Source: Flavobacterium arcticum
Lineage (GTDB): Bacteria > Bacteroidota > Bacteroidia > Flavobacteriales > Flavobacteriaceae
Length of the DNA stretch: 64,000 bases
Assembly (NCBI RefSeq): GCF_003344925.1
Contig: NZ_CP031188.1
Coordinates: 310,001 to 374,000, forward strand
Reading direction: 5' to 3'
This document shows, in pieces, positions 47,201 to 54,651 of this stretch (position 1 is its first letter; each line of letters opens with the position of its first letter). The notes under the pieces were generated by a model. The model searched no databases. It was not told where the DNA came from and saw nothing but the letters and a program-made list of their open reading frames with translations. The translations under genes were made by a program, and so were the position numbers.

Positions 47201-48268
47201 TCTTTCGGAAACTTTGAAGTAAACCTTAGCCAGGGGCTGGATACTTATACGAATACGGTTAAATTCTTAGAACAGGCATTTGAGTGGGATATAATTTCAT
47301 ACAACTTCTATCCTTATTTTTGGGGCAAACGCGATAACTGGTCTAAAATGTACCAATTTGACAAAAGTGACGATCCTCTCTACCGCAGCTTCATGCAGGC
47401 GGGTATGGCAAGGGTTGTGGTTACAGTAAGACCCGGTTTTGAAAAGGCGGCTGCTCTATACCTGACTACAGGTTTTATCTGGAACGGTGGTACAGTACCT
47501 ACTATTGGAGACCCTCTGTATCTGGATTTGGTAGATGAAGTAACAAGAGAGGAACCTCCTAAAAAAGAAGGGAAAGCATGGATAACAAGGCTGCCTACTA
47601 CACTTACTATACTGCAAGCTGACAGTATTGGCTTAAAGGTAGAAAAAGCATTGCCTTGTAATTGTGGTGAAGAAGATGAATTTGAACCAGGTACTGTAAT
47701 ACCATGCAATTCTAACTTTGAAATTACCAATGCACAATTGGGTAATGAAGAGCAAACCGCAAAAATACAATTTATATTTCACGACCTTGACCATTTAAAT
47801 GTAGCTGATGGTAGTGCTTATAGGGTTAGTACTTATGATGACGATGGTTACTTCCCAAGAAGATATGAATGTATGGGACAAAATATAGCTATAGATCGCG
47901 ATGCCTCGTGGCAGCCAGAAGATAGCGTATCAATAGTTTACGAGCAACTTGCCCAACAGCTTTCGGCTATAAACGGTGTAGAAGCACAACAGGTATTTGT
48001 TGATAACTCTGATGGTTTTAATAATCCTGATGGAATTAAGTTTACAATAGATACTGCCATTATACCCGACTTTGTATTTACCAAAAAAGACTCATATGGT
48101 GGTTTTGATGTTCCTTATGATGTATTAAGGGTTATTACAAGTAATGGAAATGTGAGGATAATATATGGTGATTATAACGTAACGGGACGACTAATGGACA
48201 AGTCAGGAGTTCAGATACAGGATTTTGAACTAAACACCTTATTACCAATAGACAAGTTTAAAATATGA
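44201..48268 (+). CDS. Unknown 1355-aa protein, first gene of the toxin operon
   Basis: No recognised family, signal peptide or T9SS tail. The N-terminal ~230 residues are helical. A region at about 370-560 is beta-rich. A Thr/Glu-rich coiled coil lies at about 580-690 (HELQSEISKVISESQDLG; ITERATDRIVSKVKEERISK) and leads to HGFDNRFGSQHVVGVYRWVD. A second coiled coil is at about 930-970 (AIMDAYEAKLAEYNERIEKN). A beta-rich C-terminus includes CNCGEEDEFEPGTVIPCN. The size and mix of coiled coil and beta regions suggest a structural or delivery component. The stop overlaps the next start (ATGA, 48265-48268), so it is coupled to the toxin genes. Confidence 0.7.
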   Translation: MEHPITSTLFRFVKHRSPQLQKEPERATKYPTSPNQGYFFTALGNEPSGTIKALAMRQAAESFPSPYESVERVKSMSESLYNFSEWLARNKKSYNDTDLVNEYDKVSKGLTSQELETMWDNLYYQAVTQKSFYVKEAISQMLLADHAYRLVDTDIEHAADYNREVVNAKLTLPSELFADYIKADSDSETPKKNQPNIPMGFLKSQIIVGSAKMRIENYDGLTKELNRSESKYRESYSAAYGQAYKQYEENIAPTLEKYHQDLEDAKQAYCSAQSSDIPYDPKNPCHQPAYVPYPSLPEFSFSHEDEITSAKMEEELTEKSFNVLLDVLGYDFENDTPEGRSDILKSYPTYNSIYPEVESARRNASTELVGNIYPLNTTVNFAGYDYSINKGSRMTPDSFNLCATRVHQIYNIFTLTIGVPNNTWQVLKIVVTVTKPSDSTYQVSINAPAATYNNGVLSLQSFYNYPISQLGGDDNDVLDFKIVFTNGSIRNIENIDAEMTVCTSGTALGTDPAYNEVNTNPPFVPSKFGFRDLGVADYLKVEQTVQCYVEGEISHIENIMAREYKERATRMLRRTEDTTTISNETEQERLTDTTTTNRHELQSEISKVISESQDLGTSVNSRYDGKGGFSVSAGLSYATNTSQTDSTRIAETTAQEITERATDRIVSKVKEERISKIIEEYEENNKHGFDNRFGSQHVVGVYRWVDKLYKNQIWNYGKRMMLEFMIPDPAELHTLGLIPTNGEGSNSEGILQTPPDPRTTLKYGPSVNFSDFWTYAQYWAQYYNAVIEPVPAENITVGESFSVKYNTGESKISSTEGSSGNGKITVPEGYKVSSAKGIYNAIKDGDRSGSLISLTVGNSTNYNALISPTKLLILSNVNFAANTDSFINSNYVNEVPVSFTLGNHVAGDVSVTLSCYLTQEAKEAWEMRTFKAIMDAYEAKLAEYNERIEKNKNVVQEEIKTNPGFYRQIENLVLRKNCISYLIRQIGGGFSYGASMTTGDSFGNFEVNLSQGLDTYTNTVKFLEQAFEWDIISYNFYPYFWGKRDNWSKMYQFDKSDDPLYRSFMQAGMARVVVTVRPGFEKAAALYLTTGFIWNGGTVPTIGDPLYLDLVDEVTREEPPKKEGKAWITRLPTTLTILQADSIGLKVEKALPCNCGEEDEFEPGTVIPCNSNFEITNAQLGNEEQTAKIQFIFHDLDHLNVADGSAYRVSTYDDDGYFPRRYECMGQNIAIDRDASWQPEDSVSIVYEQLAQQLSAINGVEAQQVFVDNSDGFNNPDGIKFTIDTAIIPDFVFTKKDSYGGFDVPYDVLRVITSNGNVRIIYGDYNVTGRLMDKSGVQIQDFELNTLLPIDKFKI

Positions 48269-48615
48269 GCCTGAAAAGAAATGATTTAATATGGCAGCCC
48301 GATAAGGTGCTGCCATACCTTTTTGGCGAACTTAAACAGAAAATAGAAGTAATATCCCCTGTATATAATATATACCTTTACGGCAGCAGGGCACGCACTC
48401 CTTATAGCCAATGGGGTACTGCACTGGATGGCAAAGACTGGGATATATTAATTGTTTGCCGTTTCCCTATTGTTAATACTAAAGTATGGACTACAGAGCT
48501 TGGTTATCATATAGACCTTAAAGTAACTGATAACAAGGGAGCGGATACATTTTTTAAATATCAAAAACACTGGGTTGAAATATATCCGGAAAATAATTTA
48601 ATGAACAGTGAGTAA
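48265..48615 (+). CDS. Minimal nucleotidyltransferase-like protein in the toxin operon
   Basis: 116 residues with the NTase-fold pattern: NIYLYGSRARTPYSQW (Gly40-Ser41), then GKDWDILIV (Asp58, Asp60) and YHIDLKV (Asp84), so all three metal-binding acidic positions are present. Nothing else is attached. It overlaps both neighbours (ATGA with the 1355-residue gene; 8 bp with the toxin gene), so the three proteins are made together. Possible roles are nucleotidylation of the toxin, its target or its immunity protein. This is inference. Confidence 0.75.
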   Translation: MSLKRNDLIWQPDKVLPYLFGELKQKIEVISPVYNIYLYGSRARTPYSQWGTALDGKDWDILIVCRFPIVNTKVWTTELGYHIDLKVTDNKGADTFFKYQKHWVEIYPENNLMNSE

Positions 48616-50923
48616 TTTTGATGATATTTTTAGCGGAGAAAACCAGTCTTTTTTCAATTCCAGTAGTGAGTTCCCTTCATTCGAGAGTTTGGGCTTAGGA
48701 CTTAGCAGTAATAACCCTTTCGAGGATACACAAGGTTATAGAAGTATTCGGGAGACAACTAATGAGCATGCTCTAAACAATTCCCCTTTTGGTAAAAAAA
48801 GTATATTTCATTCAACAGTATATACTTCTAAAAATATAGATTTTCCAAAGCTAATTGACTTTATTGAAGCTAATAGAGATGCGGAATTTGATGCCAGGAA
48901 ATTCATTGGTACTATTACAAGGAGGGTAGTAAACCCAATCAGTGTTATAGCTGACCTTATATATCCTAAATTTAAAGAATATATCCCTATAGCGGGATTG
49001 CCGGAATCTTCACCTGACTTGACTACAAAAAAAACATTTGAAACAGAGATTCCTTTAAAGATAAATGAGGGTAGATTTATTGAAAAAGAATTGAGACTTG
49101 AAGGAAAACTAAACGAAGAAATAGGCATTGTTAATATCAGATTTGATTCGGAGGAGGATTTTACGGGGAGAGTTGAATTTAAATTTAATCTTGACGAATC
49201 AATATATTACAAACTTCATTTTTATTATGTAGGCGAAGAGCGGGTTAAAGAAGACAATAATAACGGAGAAATTGCTTTTACTATTTCTTCTTCAAGTTTT
49301 GAAGATTTTCAATCGATGCTGAAGCTTTGCGGATATGAAACTCCTCAAAAACTTTATGACATAGTAAGATCAACTTTTATAAATGCACTGGAAAAAATAA
49401 GCAAGGAAAGCGATGTAGATGGAGAATATGAGGATAACCATCCGAAGTTCCGTAAACTGGATTGGCTGTATGAAAATATGCCTGCATTTGTAATAGTAAG
49501 CCTAGACTTTAATCAGACTATTGATAATATATTTAAACTTAGTTATTGGGACACAAGGCTGCCCGTAGGGCATGATACAACCAAGGCGATAATTAATGTA
49601 CTATCAAAATTAAATTCTGAACAGGTTTACAACTATTTCAACGCTACCCCCGGCAGGCTTATTACGCTTTACAGAGGTTTTGATAACGAAGGTTTAATTA
49701 CGCAGTTTTGCCTGTACCTTACCTTTATTACTATACAGTATAGGTATAATTCTATTCAGGAAGTAGAAAAAGCCATTAAAAATGCCAGGGTATTTGAAAT
49801 TAAAGATGAGGCCCATATAGAAACCAACATATTATATGGTGATGAGAAAGGAAAGGTAGAGCTGACTAATGAAATCGACCTGTCAGGATTGGCTTTTTCA
49901 GGACCTGTACCCAACCCGAGTGCTATATCTTTTTTGTTTAATGATGTTGAAATTAACAATAATGGTAACCAGTCCAACCAATTTCATCCGTTAGACCTTA
50001 TTTATATTAAAAGGTATAACCCGGCTATCGGCGCAACAGAGGCTGAACCAACCATAGCACTTTACGGTAAATATTTAGGCGATAAAGCCGAGTGGGATGA
50101 TGTAAAATTAGCAGCCTCCATTACTGCCGATGTTATTAGTATTGCGCTAAGTGGGGGAACATTAACCGCCGGAGCAAAAGGTGCTGCCCGTTTATTTGCA
50201 ATAGCAGATATTACTATAAGTACCGTTAATATAGCAACTTTTTTACCAGCCGTACGAAAAGAGCTTGAAAAAACTGAGGGAGGAAGATGGTTTCTTTCTT
50301 ATTGGCCGATTATAAGTTTGTGTGTAAGCGCGGGAACAATTTCTTACTATCTTGCAAAGGGTATTGTTAAGTATAGTAATCAACTTAAACAAGTTAAAAA
50401 TAATAAGTTTGTTGAGCAGATAGATGAGTTAATTGATGAGAGTAGAAAAGTAGTTGATAATATAGTAGGAGAAGGTTTGTATGGAGGAAGAGTTTTATCT
50501 AAAGTTGATTTGGAAGATTGGGCTGTTTTCCTAAAGAAAAAATATAGAACTAATTTACAGCGAGTTGATAGTTTTGATGATCCCAAAGTCTTAGCACAAT
50601 TTGATCCTAATACAAATACTATAAAATATAAAGATGACGTTACAGAATATTTTATGGCTCATGAGTCTTTTCATGCCGAAGAAATGTATAAATTAGGGTT
50701 TGACGAATTTGTTAAAGATGCAGCTCTTTTAGGTGTTCGTATGGAGGATTATACTCCAGAAAACTGGATTAGAGTTTACAAAAGAGAAAAATATGTTTAC
50801 GATAAACTTATAGAGAATTCAGAGAAGTACAATTTAAATCAAGAAGAAATGTTTCATGCATTTAGATATTTTGATTATATTATGTATCAATTAGAGAGAA
50901 GAAATATTCCAATCTCAAAGTAA
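48608..50923 (+). CDS. Polymorphic toxin with C-terminal HExxH metallopeptidase-like domain
   Basis: 771 residues. The first ~500 form an unrecognised carrier region with no signal peptide. A hydrophobic linker follows (about 500-620: AASITADVISIALSGGTLTA; SAGTISYYLAKGIVKYSN). The last ~130 residues form the variable toxin domain with YFMAHESFHAEEMYKLG, an HExxH zinc site as in the Tox-MPTase families. The linker sequence recurs in the two orphan tails downstream, which marks the junction at which toxin tips are exchanged. The immunity gene follows 7 bp later. The cellular target is unknown. Confidence 0.8.
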   Translation: MSNFDDIFSGENQSFFNSSSEFPSFESLGLGLSSNNPFEDTQGYRSIRETTNEHALNNSPFGKKSIFHSTVYTSKNIDFPKLIDFIEANRDAEFDARKFIGTITRRVVNPISVIADLIYPKFKEYIPIAGLPESSPDLTTKKTFETEIPLKINEGRFIEKELRLEGKLNEEIGIVNIRFDSEEDFTGRVEFKFNLDESIYYKLHFYYVGEERVKEDNNNGEIAFTISSSSFEDFQSMLKLCGYETPQKLYDIVRSTFINALEKISKESDVDGEYEDNHPKFRKLDWLYENMPAFVIVSLDFNQTIDNIFKLSYWDTRLPVGHDTTKAIINVLSKLNSEQVYNYFNATPGRLITLYRGFDNEGLITQFCLYLTFITIQYRYNSIQEVEKAIKNARVFEIKDEAHIETNILYGDEKGKVELTNEIDLSGLAFSGPVPNPSAISFLFNDVEINNNGNQSNQFHPLDLIYIKRYNPAIGATEAEPTIALYGKYLGDKAEWDDVKLAASITADVISIALSGGTLTAGAKGAARLFAIADITISTVNIATFLPAVRKELEKTEGGRWFLSYWPIISLCVSAGTISYYLAKGIVKYSNQLKQVKNNKFVEQIDELIDESRKVVDNIVGEGLYGGRVLSKVDLEDWAVFLKKKYRTNLQRVDSFDDPKVLAQFDPNTNTIKYKDDVTEYFMAHESFHAEEMYKLGFDEFVKDAALLGVRMEDYTPENWIRVYKREKYVYDKLIENSEKYNLNQEEMFHAFRYFDYIMYQLERRNIPISK

Positions 50924-50930
50924 TAAAATT

Positions 50931-51197
50931 ATGATAGCAGAAAAATTAACAAAAAAGCTAAAAGATTTTCTCGAAGAAAATGGCAGAAAATATCAAGAAA
51001 GATCTATTGAATATTCAGGCTTAAGAAATACTAAACAGATAGATGGTAGTTTTAGGATGTTACATACAGTATCTTATCTTGTTAATACCTCCCAACAGAA
51101 ATATGATAGTAATACCTTTTACTTTGCTAATTTCGATGAAAATACACATAAGTTAGTAGAAATAATTGGACCACAATCTTGGGAAAAATTTGAATAG
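50931..51197 (+). CDS. Probable immunity protein for the HExxH toxin
   Basis: 88 residues starting MIAEKLTKKLKDFLEENGRK, with a C-terminal FYFANFDENTHKLVEIIG. It is 7 bp after the toxin gene and visibly related to the 99-residue protein at 51899 (shared EKL..K.FLE start, DG, DS, and FA..D..T.KL end), which follows an orphan toxin tail. That duplicate pairing supports the immunity role. Confidence 0.75.
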   Translation: MIAEKLTKKLKDFLEENGRKYQERSIEYSGLRNTKQIDGSFRMLHTVSYLVNTSQQKYDSNTFYFANFDENTHKLVEIIGPQSWEKFE

Positions 51198-51221
51198 TCA
51201 AAAAAGCTATGATCCTAAAGA

Positions 51222-51243
51222 AGCCCCAAATTTGGGGCTTTTG
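51222..51243 (+). terminator. Terminator after the first immunity gene
   Basis: AAGCCCC-AAATTT-GGGGCTT followed by TTG and T-rich sequence; it lies 25 bp after the stop codon. Confidence 0.75.
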
Positions 51244-51255
51244 TGTTTATAAAAT

Positions 51256-51887
51256 ACAGGTGCAATTTCTTATTATCTCGCAAAAGGTATTATAAAGTAC
51301 AGTAATCAACTTAAGAAAGTTAAAAATAATAAGTTTGTAGAGCAAATAGATGATTTAGTAGAAGAGAGTAGAAAAGTTGCAGATGAAATTGATAAATTAG
51401 ACTTTTTAGCTAAATGGGGAGATGATGTCCCTGTGAGTAGAAAAGGTTATTTAGGTAGTCCTACGCTTAGAAGAAGTAGAATTCAATACTGGTATAAATA
51501 AATTAAGGCATTAAATAAGGAAACCGAATTAGTAATTTTGCCTAAAAGTCATGAATTACTGGAAGAAAACAGGGCCGCATTTAATGCGTTTACAAACAAG
51601 ATATATGTTCAAAAAGGAATGACAGAATATGAGATTTTTCATGAATACAAACATCTAGAGGAATATACAAAATTAGGTAAAGAAGAATCATAAAAGGTTC
51701 AAAAGCTTTAGGAGGAAGTCCTGAGCAGCAACTAATAAGAGAATATAAAAGGGAAAATTATGTTTATCACGAAATTTTTAAAAATAAGAATAAGTTTAGT
51801 CAAAAAGAATTAGACAACGCAAGAAAATATATAAATAAGATTATTAAAGATTGTGAAATGAATGGCATCAACATTGATAAACTTTAA
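51256..51887 (+). pseudogene. Orphan toxin tail (HExxH), decayed
   Basis: With no start codon, it opens on TGAISYYLAKGIIKYSNQLK, matching the toxin linker. It runs on through DDVPVSRKGYLGSPTLRRSR to an in-frame TAA near 51500, continues with IFHEYKHLEEYTKLG (HExxH), and after a -1 shift near 51690 ends ARKYINKIIKDCEMNGINID. An alternative tip for the 48608 toxin, disabled by one nonsense and one frameshift change. Its immunity gene follows. Confidence 0.75.
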
Positions 51888-51898
51888 ATTTTAAAATC

Positions 51899-52198
51899 AT
51901 GAATATAAAAGAAAAATTAATAGATGATATAAAAAAGTTTTTAGAAAAGCATGATTATAGTATTGACGCTCGATTTGAGTTTTATGATAAAGAAACCGAA
52001 GAGTTAAGAGATGGTGTTTCAAAAGAAGTATATGTCATATCATTTTCTTTCGCAGACTATATAGAATATGATTCTAAAGGTAATATTGCAGATTATATTG
52101 AAGGAAAACGTGCATTTGCATATTATGATGCTGAGACTTTAAAGTTGTTATATATATTAAAAAATAACGGTTATTTAGAAACGGATGGTACGTTTTAA
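51899..52198 (+). CDS. Immunity protein paralogue for the orphan toxin tail
   Basis: 99 residues (MNIKEKLIDDIKKFLEKHDY ... FAYYDAETLKLLYIL), related to the 88-residue protein at 50931. It is intact while its toxin tail is broken, as expected when orphan immunity is kept against siblings. Confidence 0.7.
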   Translation: MNIKEKLIDDIKKFLEKHDYSIDARFEFYDKETEELRDGVSKEVYVISFSFADYIEYDSKGNIADYIEGKRAFAYYDAETLKLLYILKNNGYLETDGTF

Positions 52199-52222
52199 TC
52201 AGAATAATTTTAACGATATAAA

Positions 52223-52248
52223 AGCTATCAAATGATAGCTTTTTTTTT
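52223..52248 (+). terminator. Terminator after the second immunity gene
   Basis: AAGCTATCA-AA-TGATAGCTT followed by a long T run, 25 bp after the stop codon. Confidence 0.8.
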
Positions 52249-52257
52249 ATAAAAAAC

Positions 52258-52545
52258 ACAGCAAGCTCTTTACCTGCTTTACGAAAAGAACTGAAAAAAA
52301 CAGAAGGTGGACGATGGTTTTTAACCAACTGGCCAATTATCGATTTATGTTTTAGCGCGGGCACAATTTCTTACTATCTTGCAAAGGGTGTTATTAAGTA
52401 TAGTACAAAGTTTAAAGAACAGATAAAGGATAACAAACAACTTACAAAGCAGATAGATGAAAGTAAGAAAGTTGTTAAAGTAACAAAATATAGTAAAAAT
52501 CTTCTTGAAAGAATGCCAGAAACGTATGTTAAAAAAGCATGCTGA
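52258..52545 (+). pseudogene. Second orphan fragment of the toxin carrier linker
   Basis: It encodes, without a start, SLPALRKELKKTEGGRWFLT, NWPIIDLCFSAGTISYYLAK and GVIKYSTKFKEQI before stopping after KKAC. The first part matches residues ~550-620 of the 771-residue toxin. Any toxin tip is missing or reduced to ~40 residues. It marks an older cassette. Confidence 0.7.
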
Positions 52546-52615
52546 AAGTACGTTACAAAACAAAAAGCCTATATATAATATCTATACTCACAAATATCAA
52601 ATTTTAAAAAAAAGA

Positions 52616-52741
52616 AAGTCAAATTAATTCAAAATGAACCATTTAATATCATTTTTTTGAAATATGATTTCCGATGTAAAACAGAAAACCCTTCGATAAC
52701 ATTCTTGTTTTCAGAAGTTTATTTAAACCACAGTAATACCT
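52616..52741 (+). repeat. Right copy of the 126-bp imperfect direct repeat
   Basis: Partner of 43294-43419, roughly four of five bases alike, same orientation and same length. It lies 80 bp beyond the 3' end of the integrase gene. Confidence 0.75.
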
Positions 52742-52821
52742 ACCACACTTAAATAGTATTTTAGACGATTAAAACATATAGAAAACGTAACTATCACCAA
52801 ACCATTTCAGATATTCAATTT

Positions 52822-54161
52822 TTATGAATTCAAAACCTTATCCAAAGCCTCGTCCAGTTCGTCATGAATGAAATTAGCCTGATAATTTAATGTGGTTTTA
52901 AGATCTCCATGTCGATATAACTTTTGCAATTTTCTAGGATGAATTTTACTTCCTGCAATGTTTCCAAAACTGTGTCTTGCTATATGATTTGATAAATTTT
53001 TCTCAATATTGCATAAGGAAGCAATCTGTTTTAGGTTTTTATTCAAAAGCTTTGTAGCATTTCTACTCTTTCTAAAAACATCCTCTGGATCTTTAAGATT
53101 GGCTTTCTTCAAAAATGGAAATACAAAATCTTCATTTGAAGACATATCTGTTTTATAATATTCTATAATCACCAATGCTTGATCAGGAATTTTTAAACTT
53201 ACTGGCTTTTCATTCTTGTTCATTTGATAGTAAAGTCTATCATCAACAAAATCATTCCACTTTAACTCTAGAACATCCGAAATACGTACTCCTGCAAAAT
53301 AATAAGAGAAAAGCCATACATTTTTGGTGTGCCAAATACTTGTGTTTCTTTCCAATTCTAAGTTCTCTATTGAGGTGATTTCAGCTTTGATTAAACCTAT
53401 TTTATTCCCTGACCCAATACGTATTTTTTCATTGTCTCCAGCAAACGGATAATTTTTACCATCCGTGATCTGTTCTTTGATAGCAAGATTGTATAATGTC
53501 CTTATAAAAATAAGTTGATTAGTGACTGTACGTGTTTTTTGACCTAAATAAGAAGTACAAAAGATTTTAAATCTTGTGATGAAAGCTGTGTCAATTTCAT
53601 CAAATGTTAGTCTTTTAAGCCCATAGAAATATTTAATCTCTTGAGGAATATTTCTGCCGTACTTACGTGCATGCGACAGCCGTTCTCTTCTACGCTTCTT
53701 AATATCATCTATAATAGATTGGCGTGTTGCTGTTTTCTTATGGTTTAAAAATTCTTCGATGTTATATAGGATAGACAACTCAGCATTAGCTACTGAAAAT
53801 ATTCCGGCGGTATTTTTATTTTCAATACGTTCAGCTCCCAATTGAAAAAATGAAACATTGTTAGATGCTCTTTTAACTTTTTTTTTAATATCTTGAGTAG
53901 AAACACCATTATTTTTTTCTTCCAATTGAAGAGAAATATCTCGAGCTTCTTTTAGTTTTGAGAGTAAATAACTATTTAGACGATTAGCATTTGGATGCGA
54001 TTTTTTAATAGTATGTTCGTTAGAATCCCAATATTTTAATGCTATAGATTGATTAGTGTGAATGTATTGTACCTTACGATTTTGAGTAATTCTAATTGCA
54101 AGAGGGTAAGTTCCATTTTTTTTCTTTTTTCCTTTCTTAACACAACCTTAATTGAAGCCAT
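52822..54161 (-). pseudogene. Tyrosine integrase next to the tRNA scar, frameshifted near its start
   Basis: The long frame (52822-53925 and upstream) has a Bacteroidota integrase layout: KVQYIHTNQSIALKYWDSNE arm-binding domain, SAM-like core domain, then YYFAGVRISDVLELKW (Arg), NHIARHSFGN (His-x-x-Arg), LYRHGDLKTTLNYQ (His, Tyr). A true ATG at 54161 (MASIKVVLRK) is in another frame; a missing A in the A8 run (about 54116-54123) would join them as KKNGTYPLAIRITQ. The zero frame also reads A AAA AAA there, a slippery sequence. Located 150 bp from scar 4, it is the likely integrase of the long segment. Confidence 0.8.
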
Positions 54162-54313
54162 ATAACAACTACGTTTAGAATATATCAAAGATAGTTAAAT
54201 TGGTTAAACATTTTGGTATTTTTAATGATTTAAAATGGATTTATATGAATCATAAAAAACACTAAATCATTAATTTAAAACCATTTAACAATTCATGAAT
54301 ACATAAACCACAA

Positions 54314-54360
54314 AGCTAATAACCCGAAGGTCACTGGTTCGAGTCCAGTTCCCGATACTA
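54314..54360 (+). repeat. tRNA-Met(CAT) 3'-half scar, att-like site 4
   Basis: ATAACCCGAAGGTCACTGGT and TTCGAGTCCAGTTCCCG are identical to scar 1, and the end is ATACTA instead of CTACTA. No 5' half is present. It is adjacent to the integrase gene, so 3911 and 54314 are the best candidates for the ends of a ~50-kb island. Confidence 0.8.
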
Positions 54361-54394
54361 AGTAAAAAAAGGTAACCCCTTAATTAACAACGGC

Positions 54395-54425
54395 TTTAGA
54401 TTGCTCTAAAGCCGTTGTTTTTATG
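54395..54425 (+). terminator. Terminator-like hairpin after scar 4
   Basis: AACGGCTTTAGA and TCTAAAGCCGTT pair perfectly around TTGC and are followed by TTTTT. As with scars 1 and 2, the hairpin follows the tRNA 3' end. Confidence 0.8.
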
Positions 54426-54594
54426 ATAAAAATACTTTGTGATTTTTTATCAATTGAACACGATTCTGAACACATTTTGATGTATCTAACTACAACACAC
54501 TAATTATAAAGCATTAAAAAACAAACACATTACGCTTTACACACACAATATAACGAACCCGACGATAATTAAAAGTTGTTCCTATACCAAACAA

Positions 54595-54626
54595 AAAGGC
54601 TTCACAATATGTGAAGCCTTTTTGTT
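54595..54626. terminator. Bidirectional terminator-like hairpin before the BspA-type gene end
   Basis: AAAAAGGCTTCACA and TGTGAAGCCTTTTT pair perfectly. On the minus strand it lies 26 bp past the stop of the BspA-type gene, so it probably ends that transcript. Confidence 0.8.
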
Positions 54627-54651
54627 TCTTGAGTAATCGTATTTATATTGT

